From contig CP020563.1 in the NCBI GenBank assembly GCA_002082585.1, forward strand, positions 4,334,001 through 4,398,000: a stretch of DNA of 64,000 bases, in the 5' to 3' direction. The stretch is from Kitasatospora albolonga (GTDB taxonomy: Bacteria; Actinomycetota; Actinomycetes; Streptomycetales; Streptomycetaceae). The notes below the pieces were generated by a model. The model was not told the DNA's origin. It ran no database searches and saw nothing but the letters and a program-made list of their open reading frames with translations. Positions 28,045 through 37,312 of this stretch are shown here, one piece after another; the first letter of the stretch is position 1; every line of letters begins with the position of its first letter. A program made the position numbers and the translations under genes.

Positions 28045-28896
28045 ATGCCACCAAGGAAGGCGCCCACCGCACGGCAGTGTCGCGTAGGTGCTGAGCTGCG
28101 CAAGATGCGGCAGAGCGCGGGACTGGCGCTCGCCGATGCTGCCGCCCTGCTCAGGGTGGAGCGCACCACCATCAGCAACACGGAGTCGGGGCGCTTCGGA
28201 GTGAGCGGCGAGCGGGTCCGTAACTGGGCGGGCGGCTACGCGTGCCCCGATGAGGCGTACGTGGAAGCGCTCGCCGCGATGGCGGAGGAGCGGGGCCGGG
28301 GCTGGTGGGAGGACTACCGCAACGACCTGACCAGCGAGGCGCTGGATCTGGCCGAGCTGGAGCATCATGCGGTGGGTATCAGGGCGGTGCAGATCATGCA
28401 TATGCCTGGGCTGCTTCAGACCGAGGACTACGCCCGCGCGGTGCTCGCGGAGACCGTTCCGCCCCCGGCCCCAGCCCGACAGAGGCGCCATCTCTCCCAT
28501 CGGCTCAAGCGCCGGGATGTCCTCGATCGGGAGAACTCGCCGACCTGCACGTTCCTCATCCATGAGGCGGCGCTGCGGATGAGGTACGGCGCCTCCAGCG
28601 TCGCGCGTGGCCAGTTGGAGTACCTGTTGCGTGAGTCGGAACGCGACAACGTCACCGTTCGGGTGGTCCCCTTCGCTGTCGGCGGCTTCCCGGAGGCCGG
28701 AAGCTCGACGCAGTATGTCTACGGACCCGTTCCGCAGTTGGATACCGTGCTGACGGACACGGCCACCGGGTCTGCGTTCCTGGACGCCGAGACGCGTCTG
28801 GTGAACTATCGGGCGGCGATGGACCGGATCGAGGGGCTCTCTCTTGATCCGCGCAAGTCAAGAGACTTCATTCGTGAGGTCGCACAACAAGTGTGA
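28045..28896 (+). CDS. XRE regulator with DUF5753 domain
   Basis: A 283-residue protein. Residues 10-70 form an XRE helix-turn-helix (LRKMRQSAGLALADAAALLRV, ERTTISNTESGRFGVS). The C-terminal DUF5753 part contains the hallmark VRAVQIM-type block (GIRAVQIMHMPGLLQTEDYARA), the RQRRHLSHRLKRRDVL segment and TVRVVPFAVGGFPEAGSS. ATG 28045 has AGGAGAGG upstream. It is followed three bases later by its DUF397 partner. Such pairs are frequent in Streptomyces; some influence differentiation (WhiJ-like). Confidence 0.9.
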   Translation: MPPRKAPTARQCRVGAELRKMRQSAGLALADAAALLRVERTTISNTESGRFGVSGERVRNWAGGYACPDEAYVEALAAMAEERGRGWWEDYRNDLTSEALDLAELEHHAVGIRAVQIMHMPGLLQTEDYARAVLAETVPPPAPARQRRHLSHRLKRRDVLDRENSPTCTFLIHEAALRMRYGASSVARGQLEYLLRESERDNVTVRVVPFAVGGFPEAGSSTQYVYGPVPQLDTVLTDTATGSAFLDAETRLVNYRAAMDRIEGLSLDPRKSRDFIREVAQQV

Positions 28897-28899
28897 GGC

Positions 28900-29103
28900 G
28901 TGAAGTACGTGGAAATTCAGTGGCGCAAGTCGTCGAAGTCGTCGAACGCCGAGGGTAGCGCCTGCCTGGAGCTTGCCGAGCATGACGGCGAGATCCTGCT
29001 GCGTGAGAGCGACAACCCCGACGTGATCGTCCGTACGACGCGCACCAAGCTCCGGGCGTTCCTGGGCGGTGCGAAGGAAGGCGAGTTTGACGACTTCGCC
29101 TGA
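28900..29103 (+). CDS. DUF397 protein, partner of the XRE regulator
   Basis: A 67-residue protein with the family signature WRKSSKSSNAEGSACLELA at the start, a beta-hairpin region EILLRESDNPDVIVRTT, and the C-terminal LRAFLGGAKEGEFDDFA. It starts at GTG 28900, three bases after the XRE stop. DUF397 proteins work together with the neighbouring XRE/DUF5753 regulator. Confidence 0.9.
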   Translation: MKYVEIQWRKSSKSSNAEGSACLELAEHDGEILLRESDNPDVIVRTTRTKLRAFLGGAKEGEFDDFA

Positions 29104-29122
29104 GCCTTCCCGGCCTGGCATC

Positions 29123-29156
29123 GAGCGGTCCCCATCGGCGCAGATGGGGGCCGCTC
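29123..29156 (+). terminator. Rho-independent terminator after the XRE/DUF397 pair
   Basis: A 14-bp stem (29123-29136 with 29143-29156, one G-U pair) and a six-base loop, followed by T-rich DNA (TTTGTATAACTTGTTTATT), unusually AT-rich for this genome. It lies 20 bp after the DUF397 stop. Confidence 0.8.
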
Positions 29157-29210
29157 GCTGTTTGTATAACTTGTTTATTCGCCAAGAATCACTCGTTAGA
29201 CGTCAAACAC

Positions 29211-29240
29211 TTGATACTCGCCCGCACGACACGCTAGCTT
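29211..29240 (+). promoter_or_regulatory. Sigma-70-type promoter upstream of the 29389 gene
   Basis: TTGATA at 29211-29216 and TAGCTT at 29235-29240 with an 18-bp spacer. It would give a leader of about 140 nt for the gene at 29389. The surrounding 80 bp are AT-richer than average. Confidence 0.45.
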
Positions 29241-29388
29241 CCAGACGTGCCGCCCCGTCATGCGGCGGCCAACTCCCCTTTCGCCTGCGCCCGTTGGGGG
29301 AGGTTCAACCGGGGCGCCCCCTTCCCTCAGCTCGTCACGCCGGCCGTGGGCAGGGGGCGTTCCTGGCGTCACGTCAGGAGGCTGCGTC

Positions 29389-29802
29389 ATGCTCGATCAC
29401 GTCCCCGACCCCGTCGAACCCGTCCCGTTCGCGTACTGGTGCGAGCGGTCCACGTACGGTTCGGCGGACGCGGATCTCGATGAGCCCGACTGCTTCGTGC
29501 GGTACTCCGCCGCCACGCCCGACCTGGCGATCCGGCGGATTCGGGAGGAGGCGCGGAACCTGCTCAGCGGGTTACCGGAGGGCGAGCGGCCGGTTCTGGG
29601 GTGGGCCGAGGGGCCGGGGCGGGTGCGGGCCATCGGGGCGTTGCATCGCGGGCGTGCCTGCGGGTTCACGTTGCGGCACGGGGACGGGTGGAGCGAGTGG
29701 ATCGTGCGCCCGTATCCCGTGTTTCCGGTGGATGCGGCGGCCCTGCTGCCCGTTCTGCCCCTGGAGCCCGAGCCGTGCGGGAGGTGCGCGCACTGCGCGT
29801 AG
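29389..29802 (+). CDS. Uncharacterised Streptomyces protein with C-terminal CGRCAHC
   Basis: A 137-residue protein with ATG 29389 behind CAGGAGG. It begins MLDHVPDPVEPVPFAYWCE, has a helical middle (IRRIREEARNLLSGLP), then RACGFTLRHGDGWSEWIVRPYPVFPV and ends CGRCAHCA. The cysteine pair at the end suggests metal binding or thiol chemistry. I recall such proteins near XRE/DUF397 genes but know no function. Confidence 0.65.
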   Translation: MLDHVPDPVEPVPFAYWCERSTYGSADADLDEPDCFVRYSAATPDLAIRRIREEARNLLSGLPEGERPVLGWAEGPGRVRAIGALHRGRACGFTLRHGDGWSEWIVRPYPVFPVDAAALLPVLPLEPEPCGRCAHCA

Positions 29803-29920
29803 GGGGCTGGCCGATACTGGTTCGGCGGGACCGTGGGGGCTCGTGCCGATCTGCCGGGTGGCTTCCGGCGGGCGGCGGGCGGCAGTCGGCAGTCGGTTTC
29901 TGTGCGTGGAGAAGGGCCTC

Positions 29921-30130
29921 ATGGTGGATCGGGACCGCATACTTCGGCTCTGCCAGGGTGCCGTCTGGTTGGCAATGTTTTTCCTCTGCGTTCATGTTCT
30001 GCAATCGATGTGGATGGTCGTCCTCGTCAGCCTGGCGGCGGGAAGCATCAGCGGCATCCTTCTGCCCCATCTGTTCCATCGGAAGGGCTCCAGCGGGCAG
30101 GGCGAGCGGTCCGTCGGTGCTCAGGGCTGA
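29921..30130 (+). CDS. Small two-helix membrane protein
   Basis: A 69-residue protein from ATG 29921 with GAGAAGGG five bases upstream. Two hydrophobic segments (AVWLAMFFLCVHVLQS and MVVLVSLAAGSISGILLP) are followed by a basic tail. Nothing more can be inferred. Confidence 0.55.
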   Translation: MVDRDRILRLCQGAVWLAMFFLCVHVLQSMWMVVLVSLAAGSISGILLPHLFHRKGSSGQGERSVGAQG

Positions 30131-30350
30131 CCCTGGCCGGAAGCAGGTGCGGGTGCGGGCGCGGGCTAGATGAATGAGTCCAAGGGCTCGTAGCCGTAGA
30201 CCGTCGGCGAACGGGGTGGCACACGTCGCTGCCATGGCTGCCCCGCGAGTGCACGGCGTGCCGGTCGTTCTGGCGGTCAGCGGAAACCACGTGGCGCGTG
30301 CTCGGCAACTCGGAGGCTGTCTCGGTCGGCGCCCCAGATGGGCAATAGCC

Positions 30351-30381
30351 TTGAGTCTCCAGTGACTGGAGACAGCAGAGT
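30351..30381 (+). promoter_or_regulatory. MerR-type promoter/operator
   Basis: A perfect 19-bp palindrome, GTCTCCAGTGACTGGAGAC (30355-30373), lies between TTGAGT (30351-30356) and a weak -10 candidate (CAGAGT, 30376-30381) with a 19-bp spacer. An over-long spacer filled by a palindrome is the hallmark of promoters controlled by MerR proteins. The MerR start codon follows within ten bases, indicating autoregulation and a very short or absent leader. Confidence 0.75.
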
Positions 30382-30388
30382 TGGGGAC

Positions 30389-31327
30389 ATGGACGTTACG
30401 ACCCTCTACTCGATCGGGGAGCTTTCCCGGCGGACCGGCTTGTCCGTGAGGACCATCCGGTTCTACTCCGATTCGGGGGTGGTAGCGCCGACCACCCGAA
30501 GTCCCGCCGGTTACCGGCTCTACGACCTCAACGCACTGCTTCGTCTGGAACTCCTGCGCACACTGCGCGAGCTGGGCATGGACCTGGCCACGATTCAACG
30601 GGTACTGGACCGCGAGCTCTCAGTGGCGGAAGTCGCCGCGTCGCACGCCGACGCCATGGACGTCCAGATCCGGGTGCTGCAACTGCGTCGGAGTGTCCTG
30701 AGAGTCGTGGCCGGACGCAGGTCCGATCCCGAGGAGATCAAGCTCATGCACAGGCTCACGCAGTTGTCCGGCGAGGAACGCCGACGTCTGATCGAGGAAT
30801 TCATAGACGGCACCTTCGGCACAGTGGATGCCGATCCTGCCGCGACGGCCATGGTTCGCGCTGCCGCTCCCGACCTCCCCGAGGATCCGTCCGGCGAGCA
30901 GATCGCCGCGTGGGTGGAGCTCGCCGGGCTGGTCGGCGATGAAGACTTCCGGGCCAGGATGCGCCGCATGGCCATATGGCAGGCCGCTGGGCGCCCGCTC
31001 GACATCGAGAGCGAAGCGGGCGAGGAACTGATGGATTTCACCCGTCAGAAAGTGGCCGACGCCATGGAGTCGGGCATCGACCCGCTCAGCAACAGGGCCG
31101 TACCCGTCATGGACGACCTCGTGCACCGCTTCGCCGAGGTGTTCGCGCGCACCCCGGACACGGAATTCCGGGACTGGATGGCCCAGCAGTTCGAAGAGGC
31201 ACACGATTCCAGGGTGGAGCGGTACTGGCGGCTGGTGTGGATCGTCAACGGCTGGCAGGTAGTACCGAACCTGATTCCGGTGTACCCCTGGCTCATCCAG
31301 GCCCTGCGAAATGACCGCGCCGCATAG
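30389..31327 (+). CDS. MerR-family regulator with large effector domain
   Basis: A 312-residue regulator. Residues 5-75 form the MerR winged helix (YSIGELSRRTGLSVRTIRFY, SPAGYRLYDLNALLRLELL). A helical linker follows and then a C-terminal domain of about 190 residues that is helical and Trp-rich near the end (WRLVWIVNGWQVVPNLIPVY), suggesting a pocket for a hydrophobic ligand. ATG 30389 directly follows the operator. No dedicated efflux or enzyme gene is co-directional downstream; the adjacent GlxA-type gene is convergent. Confidence 0.9.
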   Translation: MDVTTLYSIGELSRRTGLSVRTIRFYSDSGVVAPTTRSPAGYRLYDLNALLRLELLRTLRELGMDLATIQRVLDRELSVAEVAASHADAMDVQIRVLQLRRSVLRVVAGRRSDPEEIKLMHRLTQLSGEERRRLIEEFIDGTFGTVDADPAATAMVRAAAPDLPEDPSGEQIAAWVELAGLVGDEDFRARMRRMAIWQAAGRPLDIESEAGEELMDFTRQKVADAMESGIDPLSNRAVPVMDDLVHRFAEVFARTPDTEFRDWMAQQFEEAHDSRVERYWRLVWIVNGWQVVPNLIPVYPWLIQALRNDRAA

Positions 31328-31581
31328 GCACCGCAGTGCAGACCGCTCTCGATTCCTGAACGGGTCCACGGAGTGGTCTGCGTACGTGGCGCGGGGGGCA
31401 TCCGATGTCGGTGTGTGATGACAGACTTGCAAGAGCCCGGCCGGTGTCGTTGCGCGGATCCTGTGCCGGATTTTCGCCCTCACAGCGGTGATCTGGCACA
31501 ACGACCACACCGAACAGCCGGTCAAAAGGTCGCTGATCGCTTACGACCACTGATCGTGAGACACCCCTTGGACTCATTCAT

Positions 31582-32589
31582 CTAGGGCAGTGATGCGGGC
31601 CCACCGTTACGACCCGGCGCCCGAGCCTCGCCGAAGACGCGCCGGTACGCGCCCGGCGTCGTGCCCAGTGCCGTACGGAACCGGCGTCGGAGGTTGACGG
31701 CGGAGGACAGTCCGACCCGGGCCGCGATCGTCTCGACGGGCAGGTCCGTCCGCTCCAGCAGGGCCCGTGCGGCGTCGATGCGCTGCTGGAGCAGCCACTG
31801 TCCGGGGCTGGTGCCGAGCTGCCGGACGAACCGGCGGGCGAAAGTGCGCGGCGAGAGCCCCGCGCGGTCGGCCAGCCGGTCGACGGAGAGGTCCGTGTGG
31901 TCCAGCCGGGTCAGGGCCCACTCCAGGACCGGTGCCAGCGACTCGTCCGTACCGGAGAGGGCCGGTCCGGCCGCGTACTGGAGCTGGCCTCCCTCCCGGT
32001 GCGGCGGCAGGACCATGCTGCGGGCCACCTGGGCGGCGTAGGCGGTGCCGTGGTCGGTCCGTACGAGGTGGAGGCAGAGGTCGATGCCCGCGCCGCTGCC
32101 CGCGCTGGTCGCCACGTCGCCGTGGTCGACGTAGAGCACGTCCGCGACGACGTCCACCTCGGGGAATTCCGCCGCCAGTTGGGCCGTGCGCCGCCAGTGC
32201 GTGACCGCGCTGCGGCCCGCCAGCAGCCCGGCCCGGGCGAGCACGAACGCCCCCGCGCAGATCGACACGACCCGCGCCCCGCGCCCGTGCGCGGCGCGGA
32301 GCGCGGCGAGCGCGTTCTCCGGTACGGGGCCGCCCGGCGGCTCCCAGCCCGGGACGATCACCGTGTCCGCCCGCTCCAGGGCTTCCAGACCCGCTTCGAC
32401 GAAGAGGGAGGGGCCGGTCGTGGTGCGCAGCCGGCCCGGCCGGGCCGTGCAGACCTCGAAGTCGTAGGCGGCGGGAAGGTCCGGTCGGGCGCCTGCGAAC
32501 ACTTCGGCCGCGCAGGCGAGCTCGAAGGGCGACTGCGGCTCGTTGAGCAGGGCGACCACCTGATGCCGGGATGAGGCCGATGAGGTCAT
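31582..32589 (-). CDS. GlxA-family AraC regulator with DJ-1/PfpI domain
   Basis: A 335-residue regulator. Residues 8-180 form a class I glutamine-amidotransferase-like (DJ-1/PfpI) domain with VVSICAGAFVLARAGLL at the nucleophile elbow and AVTHWRRTAQLA. Residues 220-320 are a double AraC helix-turn-helix (GLSPRTFARRFVRQLGTSPGQWLLQQR, VGLSSAVNLRRRFR, with TTPGAYRR at the end, each split). No ribosome site precedes ATG 32589; TACTTT (minus strand, 32596-32601) lies six bases before it, suggesting a leaderless mRNA. It is divergent from a cupin gene that it probably regulates. Confidence 0.88.
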   Translation of the reverse strand: MTSSASSRHQVVALLNEPQSPFELACAAEVFAGARPDLPAAYDFEVCTARPGRLRTTTGPSLFVEAGLEALERADTVIVPGWEPPGGPVPENALAALRAAHGRGARVVSICAGAFVLARAGLLAGRSAVTHWRRTAQLAAEFPEVDVVADVLYVDHGDVATSAGSGAGIDLCLHLVRTDHGTAYAAQVARSMVLPPHREGGQLQYAAGPALSGTDESLAPVLEWALTRLDHTDLSVDRLADRAGLSPRTFARRFVRQLGTSPGQWLLQQRIDAARALLERTDLPVETIAARVGLSSAVNLRRRFRTALGTTPGAYRRVFGEARAPGRNGGPASLP

Positions 32590-32660
32590 GGCATAAAAGT
32601 ACCCAACAATGTCATGGCAGACACTCGTCCCGGTGGAGCGTGCCGGGTGAGGGTGGGGCC

Positions 32661-32996
32661 ATGAGTGAAGAGACCCAGACGGTCACCCTGCTGAAGACCG
32701 TCGTCAACGTCGATGACGTGGACCCGCACGAGGTGGTCCCGGGAATCCTGCGCCGTCGGCTGCCGGGCACGGAGTACGCCCGGGGCTGGCTGATCGATTT
32801 CGCCGCCGGTACGGAGTGGCCCGAGGTCGACGAACACCTCACCGAGGAACGGTACTTCGTCCTGAGCGGCGAGGTGATCGACGGCGGCGAGCGCCATGGG
32901 CCGGGCTCGTACGTGGTGTTCGCGCCGGGCAGTGCGCACCGCCCGCGTACGGAGACCGGGGCGCGGATGCTCGGTATCTCCCTGATGGCCGCCTGA
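32661..32996 (+). CDS. Cupin-domain protein
   Basis: A 111-residue single-domain cupin. Motif 1 is reduced (EWPEVDEHLTEERYFVLSGEV), with the metal-binding Glu-rich strand, and motif 2 is GPGSYVVFAPGSAHRP with its histidine. ATG 32661 has GAGGGTGGGG in front. It is divergent from the GlxA-type regulator gene, whose start lies 71 bp away. It may act on a small reactive metabolite or be an anti-sigma-like sensor; unknown. Confidence 0.8.
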   Translation: MSEETQTVTLLKTVVNVDDVDPHEVVPGILRRRLPGTEYARGWLIDFAAGTEWPEVDEHLTEERYFVLSGEVIDGGERHGPGSYVVFAPGSAHRPRTETGARMLGISLMAA

Positions 32997-33166
32997 GCCG
33001 ACGGCCGCTCGACGGCGGTTCGGCGGGGCGGGTGCCCCGGCGGCCAGGTGCCCCTGCGGCCGTCCGCCCGGCAACGGGGGTTCGGGCGGGCGGCGGGGGG
33101 TGCCGGTGGGGGAGGGGGAGGGAAATGCCGTGCGGGGGGCGCCGCGTCCTTGGCAGACTCGGGCGC

Positions 33167-33577
33167 ATGACGGAGAAGATCACCCGCATCAACCCCGAGC
33201 AGTTGCACGACACACCCGGCTACCACCACATCACCGTCGTGGAGGCCGGTCGTACGGCCTATCTGGCGGGTCAGTGCCCGCTCGGCCCGGACGGCGAACT
33301 CGTCGGTTCCGGCTCCCACGAGGAACAGGCGGACCAGGTCGCCGCCAACGCGCTCACCGCCCTGGCGGCCGTGAACGCCGAGCCGCACCACGTGGTGCGG
33401 TCGGTGATCTACGTGAAGAGTGATGACGGGCCGGTGCTCGCCTCGGTGTGGACCCGGCTCAACGCCTCCGGTCTCGGATCGGCGTTCACCACCGCGAGCA
33501 CCCTGCTGGGCGTCGCACAGCTCGGCTACCCCGGGCAGCTCGTCGAGGTCGATCTCACGGTGGCGCTGCCGGAGTGA
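33167..33577 (+). CDS. RidA/YjgF family protein
   Basis: A 136-residue member of the RidA superfamily, which hydrolyses reactive enamine/imine intermediates from PLP enzymes. Recognisable are YLAGQCPLGPDGELVG, the helix EEQADQVAANALTALAAV, VVRSVIYVKSDD and the C-terminal GQLVEVDLTVALPE. The arginine typical of true RidA in the RxxxRSxVxV-type final motif is replaced (GQLVEVDLTVA), placing it in another Rid subgroup. ATG 33167. It stands alone. Confidence 0.85.
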   Translation: MTEKITRINPEQLHDTPGYHHITVVEAGRTAYLAGQCPLGPDGELVGSGSHEEQADQVAANALTALAAVNAEPHHVVRSVIYVKSDDGPVLASVWTRLNASGLGSAFTTASTLLGVAQLGYPGQLVEVDLTVALPE

Positions 33578-33791
33578 GGCCCGGGGGCGCCCCTGCGCGG
33601 GAGGCCGGGGAGTGCCTCTATGCGGTCGGTCACGGTTCAAGGCCGGTGGGTTCGTTCGGTCAGGGGCGGGGCGCGCCCGGGCTTGTTGGCGGAGGTGTGT
33701 TCCGTAAGGCCGTGGTCCGCCCTCTTCCCGGTGTGACGTGTGCGCGTCAGAATCCTAGGGCCTGCCCCCCATGGCCCCTGGAGGCGTTCCC

Positions 33792-34733
33792 ATGTCCGTC
33801 GTTCCCCCGAAGTACCCTGCCGAATCAAGCCTGTTGAGCACCCGGAGAGGGTTCCTGGCCGGTGCCCTCGCCGTCTCCGCCACCGCTGTCGTCGGGGCCG
33901 CCCCCGCCGTCGCCGCCACCCGGAGCACGGGCCGGGCGGCCCGCGCGGTCCGGGGGACGCAGGACTGGATGGGCGCTCTGCCCGACACCACCGCGCTCCA
34001 GCGGCTCACGATCCCCGGTACGCACGACTCGGGCGCGCGGTTCGGCGGTCCCTGGTCGGAGTGTCAGAACACCACGATCGCGCAGCAGTTGCAGAGCGGC
34101 ATCCGCTTCCTCGACGTACGGTGCCGGATCACCGGGGGGTCGTTCGCGATCCACCACGGGGCCGCGTTCCAGAACATGATGTTCGGCGATGTCCTCATCG
34201 CCTGCCGGGACTTCCTGGCCGCGCGGCCGAGCGAGACCGTGCTGATGCGGGTCAAGCAGGAGTACTCCTCCGAGAGCGACGCCGCGTTCCGGGCGGTCTT
34301 CGACGACTACCTCGACGGGCGGGGGTGGCGGTCGCTGTTCCGGCTGGACCCGGCGCTGCCCTCGCTCGGCGGGGCGCGGGGCAAGGTGGTGCTGCTGGCC
34401 GACAACGGCGGTCTGCCCGGGGTGCGTTACGGTGATCCGGCCGTCTTCGACATCCAGGACGACTACATGGCCGAGCCGTTCGCCAAGTACCGCAAGATCG
34501 AAGCCCAGTTCCGCAAGGCGGCCCAGCAGCCGGGCAAGTTCTACATGAACTACGTCTCCACCGCCGCCCTGATGCCGCCCCGCTGGAACGCCGACCGGCT
34601 CAACCCGCAGGTGCACTCCTTCCTCGGGCGTTCCGAGACCACCGGATGGACCGGGCTCGGCATCATCCCGCTCGACTACCCGAACAACCGGTCCGGGCTG
34701 GTGGAGTCGCTGATCCGGCACAACCCCGTGTGA
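33792..34733 (+). CDS. Tat-exported phosphatidylinositol-specific phospholipase C-like protein
   Basis: A 313-residue protein. The N-terminus has STRRGFLAGALAVSATAVVG, a twin-arginine signal, cleaved near AVAA. The PI-PLC X domain has both catalytic histidines: RLTIPGTHDSGAR and FAIHHGAAFQ. Other family blocks are SGIRFLDVRCR, FLAARPSETVLMRVKQEY and GKVVLLADNGG. ATG 33792 has GGAGG seven bases upstream. Enzymes of this kind cleave phosphatidylinositol, with release of cyclic inositol phosphate. It is convergent with the kinase gene at 34748, only 14 bp away. Confidence 0.92.
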   Translation: MSVVPPKYPAESSLLSTRRGFLAGALAVSATAVVGAAPAVAATRSTGRAARAVRGTQDWMGALPDTTALQRLTIPGTHDSGARFGGPWSECQNTTIAQQLQSGIRFLDVRCRITGGSFAIHHGAAFQNMMFGDVLIACRDFLAARPSETVLMRVKQEYSSESDAAFRAVFDDYLDGRGWRSLFRLDPALPSLGGARGKVVLLADNGGLPGVRYGDPAVFDIQDDYMAEPFAKYRKIEAQFRKAAQQPGKFYMNYVSTAALMPPRWNADRLNPQVHSFLGRSETTGWTGLGIIPLDYPNNRSGLVESLIRHNPV

Positions 34734-34747
34734 CCGGCTCCCGCGGC

Positions 34748-37078
34748 TCAGGGCGCGTACACGGAGAGCACCGTACCGTCGGCGAAGGTGGCGAACAGGG
34801 CCCCGCCGGACAGCATCACGGTGGTGGGGCGTTCGGCGGTGTCGGTCCGCCCCCGGGGCCAGCCGTTGTACGACTGGGAGCGCGTCTCCTTGCCGGTGTC
34901 GAGGGCGAGGAGGCGCGCGCCCGACCCCTTCAGCGTCAGTACGGTCTCTCCGGCCACCAGCACCGGATCACCGGGCGTCCACGGCGTCCACCACTTCGCC
35001 CGGCCGGTCCGCAGGTCCACCGCCTCCAGGTAGGGGGAGCCCTCCCGGAGCCCCTCGCCCCGGTGCAGGGCGAGGCCGTCGGCGCTCACGGCGGACGGTG
35101 AGCCCACCCGCGCGCCGCTGACCTCCTTCAGGGTGGCCGCCTCCCGTACTCCGTCGGGACACAGGGCATGGCGCGCGCCCCGGGCCGGGAGCCGGCAGTG
35201 GTCCGGCACCTCGGCCAGGGACTTCCCGGTCCTCCGGTCCAGGGCGTGGCTCCCTGTCGGGCCGTCCACCCAGACGCGGTCCCCCACGATGTCCAGGGAC
35301 TGCGGGAAGACCCCCGCGATCTCGCGTTCCCACTGCTGCTCGCGGTCCCCGTCCCGGAGCGTGTGGGCCCGGAGCAGTACCCGGGTCGATGACCCCTCGC
35401 CGTCCGTCTCCACGTACGAGGTGAAGACCTGCCCTTCGTGGACCCGGGCGCGCGTGGGGAGATAGCCGCTCCGGCCGGGCAGCTCCGCCACCTGCTTGCC
35501 GTCGTCGAGGCTCAGCACGGCGAAGCCCTCCCCGTCCGCCGCCGAGACGTAGGCGTACCGCCCGTCGAGATCGAGGCCGCCCACCGAGGCGTTCCCGGTC
35601 TCCGCCCCCTTCGCCGGGTAGCGCCACAGGGCGCTGCCGTCGGACGCGTCCCGCGCCTCCAGCCACAGCAGCCGCCGGTCCTCGTCGTGCAGTCGGCAGA
35701 CGAGGGCTTTGCCGCCGAGCGCGCACTCCAGCGGCTCGCCCGCGTCCTCGAAGGAGGAGGACCACGGAGACCAGCCCTCCGGGAGGCGGTTGCGGTCCCG
35801 GGCGCCGGGGCCGAAGTCGGTCATCGCGCTGGTGACGACCGGGGCGGCGGGCTGGGCGGGGTCCGGTTCGGTGGGAGCGGTGTTACGGGGGGACGCGCTT
35901 CCCGGGGCCGCCCCCGTCGCCGCTCCTGCCCCGGGGCTCGCGCCCGCGCCGTTGCCCGTGTCACCCGCGCCGGGCAGCAGCGGCGGTACCAGTACGGCGG
36001 CCAGGGCGGCGGTCAGCAGGCCCGCGCCGATGCCCAGGGCCCACCGCAGGCGCCGGGAGCGCCGAGGGCCGGGCGCCGCCGGGGCGGTCTCCGGGGGAGC
36101 GGAGGGCGGTGGAGCGGGCGTGGGCGGTGCGGAAGGCGGCGGGGGCGCGATCAGGGCCCGGCCGACGGCGAGTTCGTACTCCCCGATCACGGTCCGCACC
36201 CCGTCCGGCCAGCCGAAGGGTCCGGTGGGCGGTGGCGGAGAGGCGCCGGGGCGGGGTGCTCCCGCCGCCGGGTCGAGGGCCCGGATCAGCTCGCCGGTGG
36301 TCGGCCGCCGCGCCGGGTCCCGGTGCAGACAGGCGCCGACCACCTCCGCCAACTCATCGGGCAGCAGCGAGAGATCAGCCTTTCCCTGCGCGATACGGTG
36401 CACGACGGCGGCCAACTCGCTGTCCTGGAAGGGGCCTTGTCCGGTCGCGGCGAAGCAGAGGACGGCCCCGAGGCAGAACACGTCCGACGCGGCGGTCACC
36501 GAACGGTCCCCCGCCACATGTTCGGGCGACATGAAGCCCGGCGAGCCCACCATGATGCCGGTCGCGGTGAGCGCGGTCGCGTCGTACGCCTGGGCGATGC
36601 CGAAGTCGATGAGGCGCGGGCCGTGCGCCCCGAGCACCACGTTGGCGGGCTTCAGGTCCCGGTGCACCAGCCGCGCGCCGTGGACGGCGGCCAGCCCCCG
36701 GGCGAGGGCCACGCCGAGCTTCCGTACGACCGGTACGGGCAGCGCGCCCGCCCGGGCCACCGCCTCGTCGAGCGCGGGGCCGACGACGTACTCCGTTGCC
36801 AGCCACGGTCGTTGGGCGTCCGGGTCGGCGGCGACGAGCGCCGAGACGTACGGGCTCCGCACCGCGCGGGCCGCCTGCGCCTCGCGCCGGAAGCGGAGCC
36901 GGAAGTCGCCCTCCAGCTCCAGGTCCGCGCGGACCGTCTTCAGGGCCACGAGGTCGGCGGGGCCGCCGCCGGGCGGAAGGGCGAGGTGGACCGTGCCCAT
37001 ACCGCCGGAGCCGAGACCGGCGAGCAGCCGGTAGGGGCCGACGTCGTACGGGGCATGGGCGTCGAGCGGGCGCAGCAC
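34748..37078 (-). CDS. Ser/Thr protein kinase with C-terminal PQQ-type beta-propeller (1)
   Basis: A membrane kinase of about 776 residues. The kinase domain (about 10-270) has LLAGLGSGGMGTVHLA (P-loop), ALKTVRADL (Lys), HRDLKPANVVL (catalytic loop), DFGIAQ (DFG) and GSPGFMSPEH. A Pro-rich juxtamembrane linker and one TM helix (about 345-370) follow, then an extracellular propeller of PQQ-like repeats (ALDRRTGKSLAEV, AVDLRTGRAKWWTPW, ALDTGKETRSQ). GTG 37078 has GGAG nine bases upstream; an in-frame TTG lies at 37093. The propeller may sense cell-wall or extracellular ligands. It is a paralogue of the next kinase. Confidence 0.9.
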   Translation of the reverse strand: MLRPLDAHAPYDVGPYRLLAGLGSGGMGTVHLALPPGGGPADLVALKTVRADLELEGDFRLRFRREAQAARAVRSPYVSALVAADPDAQRPWLATEYVVGPALDEAVARAGALPVPVVRKLGVALARGLAAVHGARLVHRDLKPANVVLGAHGPRLIDFGIAQAYDATALTATGIMVGSPGFMSPEHVAGDRSVTAASDVFCLGAVLCFAATGQGPFQDSELAAVVHRIAQGKADLSLLPDELAEVVGACLHRDPARRPTTGELIRALDPAAGAPRPGASPPPPTGPFGWPDGVRTVIGEYELAVGRALIAPPPPSAPPTPAPPPSAPPETAPAAPGPRRSRRLRWALGIGAGLLTAALAAVLVPPLLPGAGDTGNGAGASPGAGAATGAAPGSASPRNTAPTEPDPAQPAAPVVTSAMTDFGPGARDRNRLPEGWSPWSSSFEDAGEPLECALGGKALVCRLHDEDRRLLWLEARDASDGSALWRYPAKGAETGNASVGGLDLDGRYAYVSAADGEGFAVLSLDDGKQVAELPGRSGYLPTRARVHEGQVFTSYVETDGEGSSTRVLLRAHTLRDGDREQQWEREIAGVFPQSLDIVGDRVWVDGPTGSHALDRRTGKSLAEVPDHCRLPARGARHALCPDGVREAATLKEVSGARVGSPSAVSADGLALHRGEGLREGSPYLEAVDLRTGRAKWWTPWTPGDPVLVAGETVLTLKGSGARLLALDTGKETRSQSYNGWPRGRTDTAERPTTVMLSGGALFATFADGTVLSVYAP

Positions 37079-37312
37079 GGTGAGCGGCTCCAAGTCGGGC
37101 GCGAATGGCGGGACTTCGGTGGGGCGGAGGACGTGTACGGCGGTGGGGACGGTTCCCGGTAGGGCAGCGGGGGGTGGGGTACGGCGGTGGGGCGGAGGAC
37201 GATGGTCAGGAGGGGCGGAGAACGGTCAGCGGGGCGGAGGCCGACCGGATGGACGGGTGCTGCGGTGGGCGGGCCGGTGGGGGCAGCACCAGCCCCCCGG
37301 CCCCCGCCCCGC

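Noticed and set aside
35438..37162. A 574-codon open frame opposite the first kinase.
   Set aside because: Low-complexity Arg/Gly/Pro translation and no ribosome site; it is the antisense shadow of the kinase gene.
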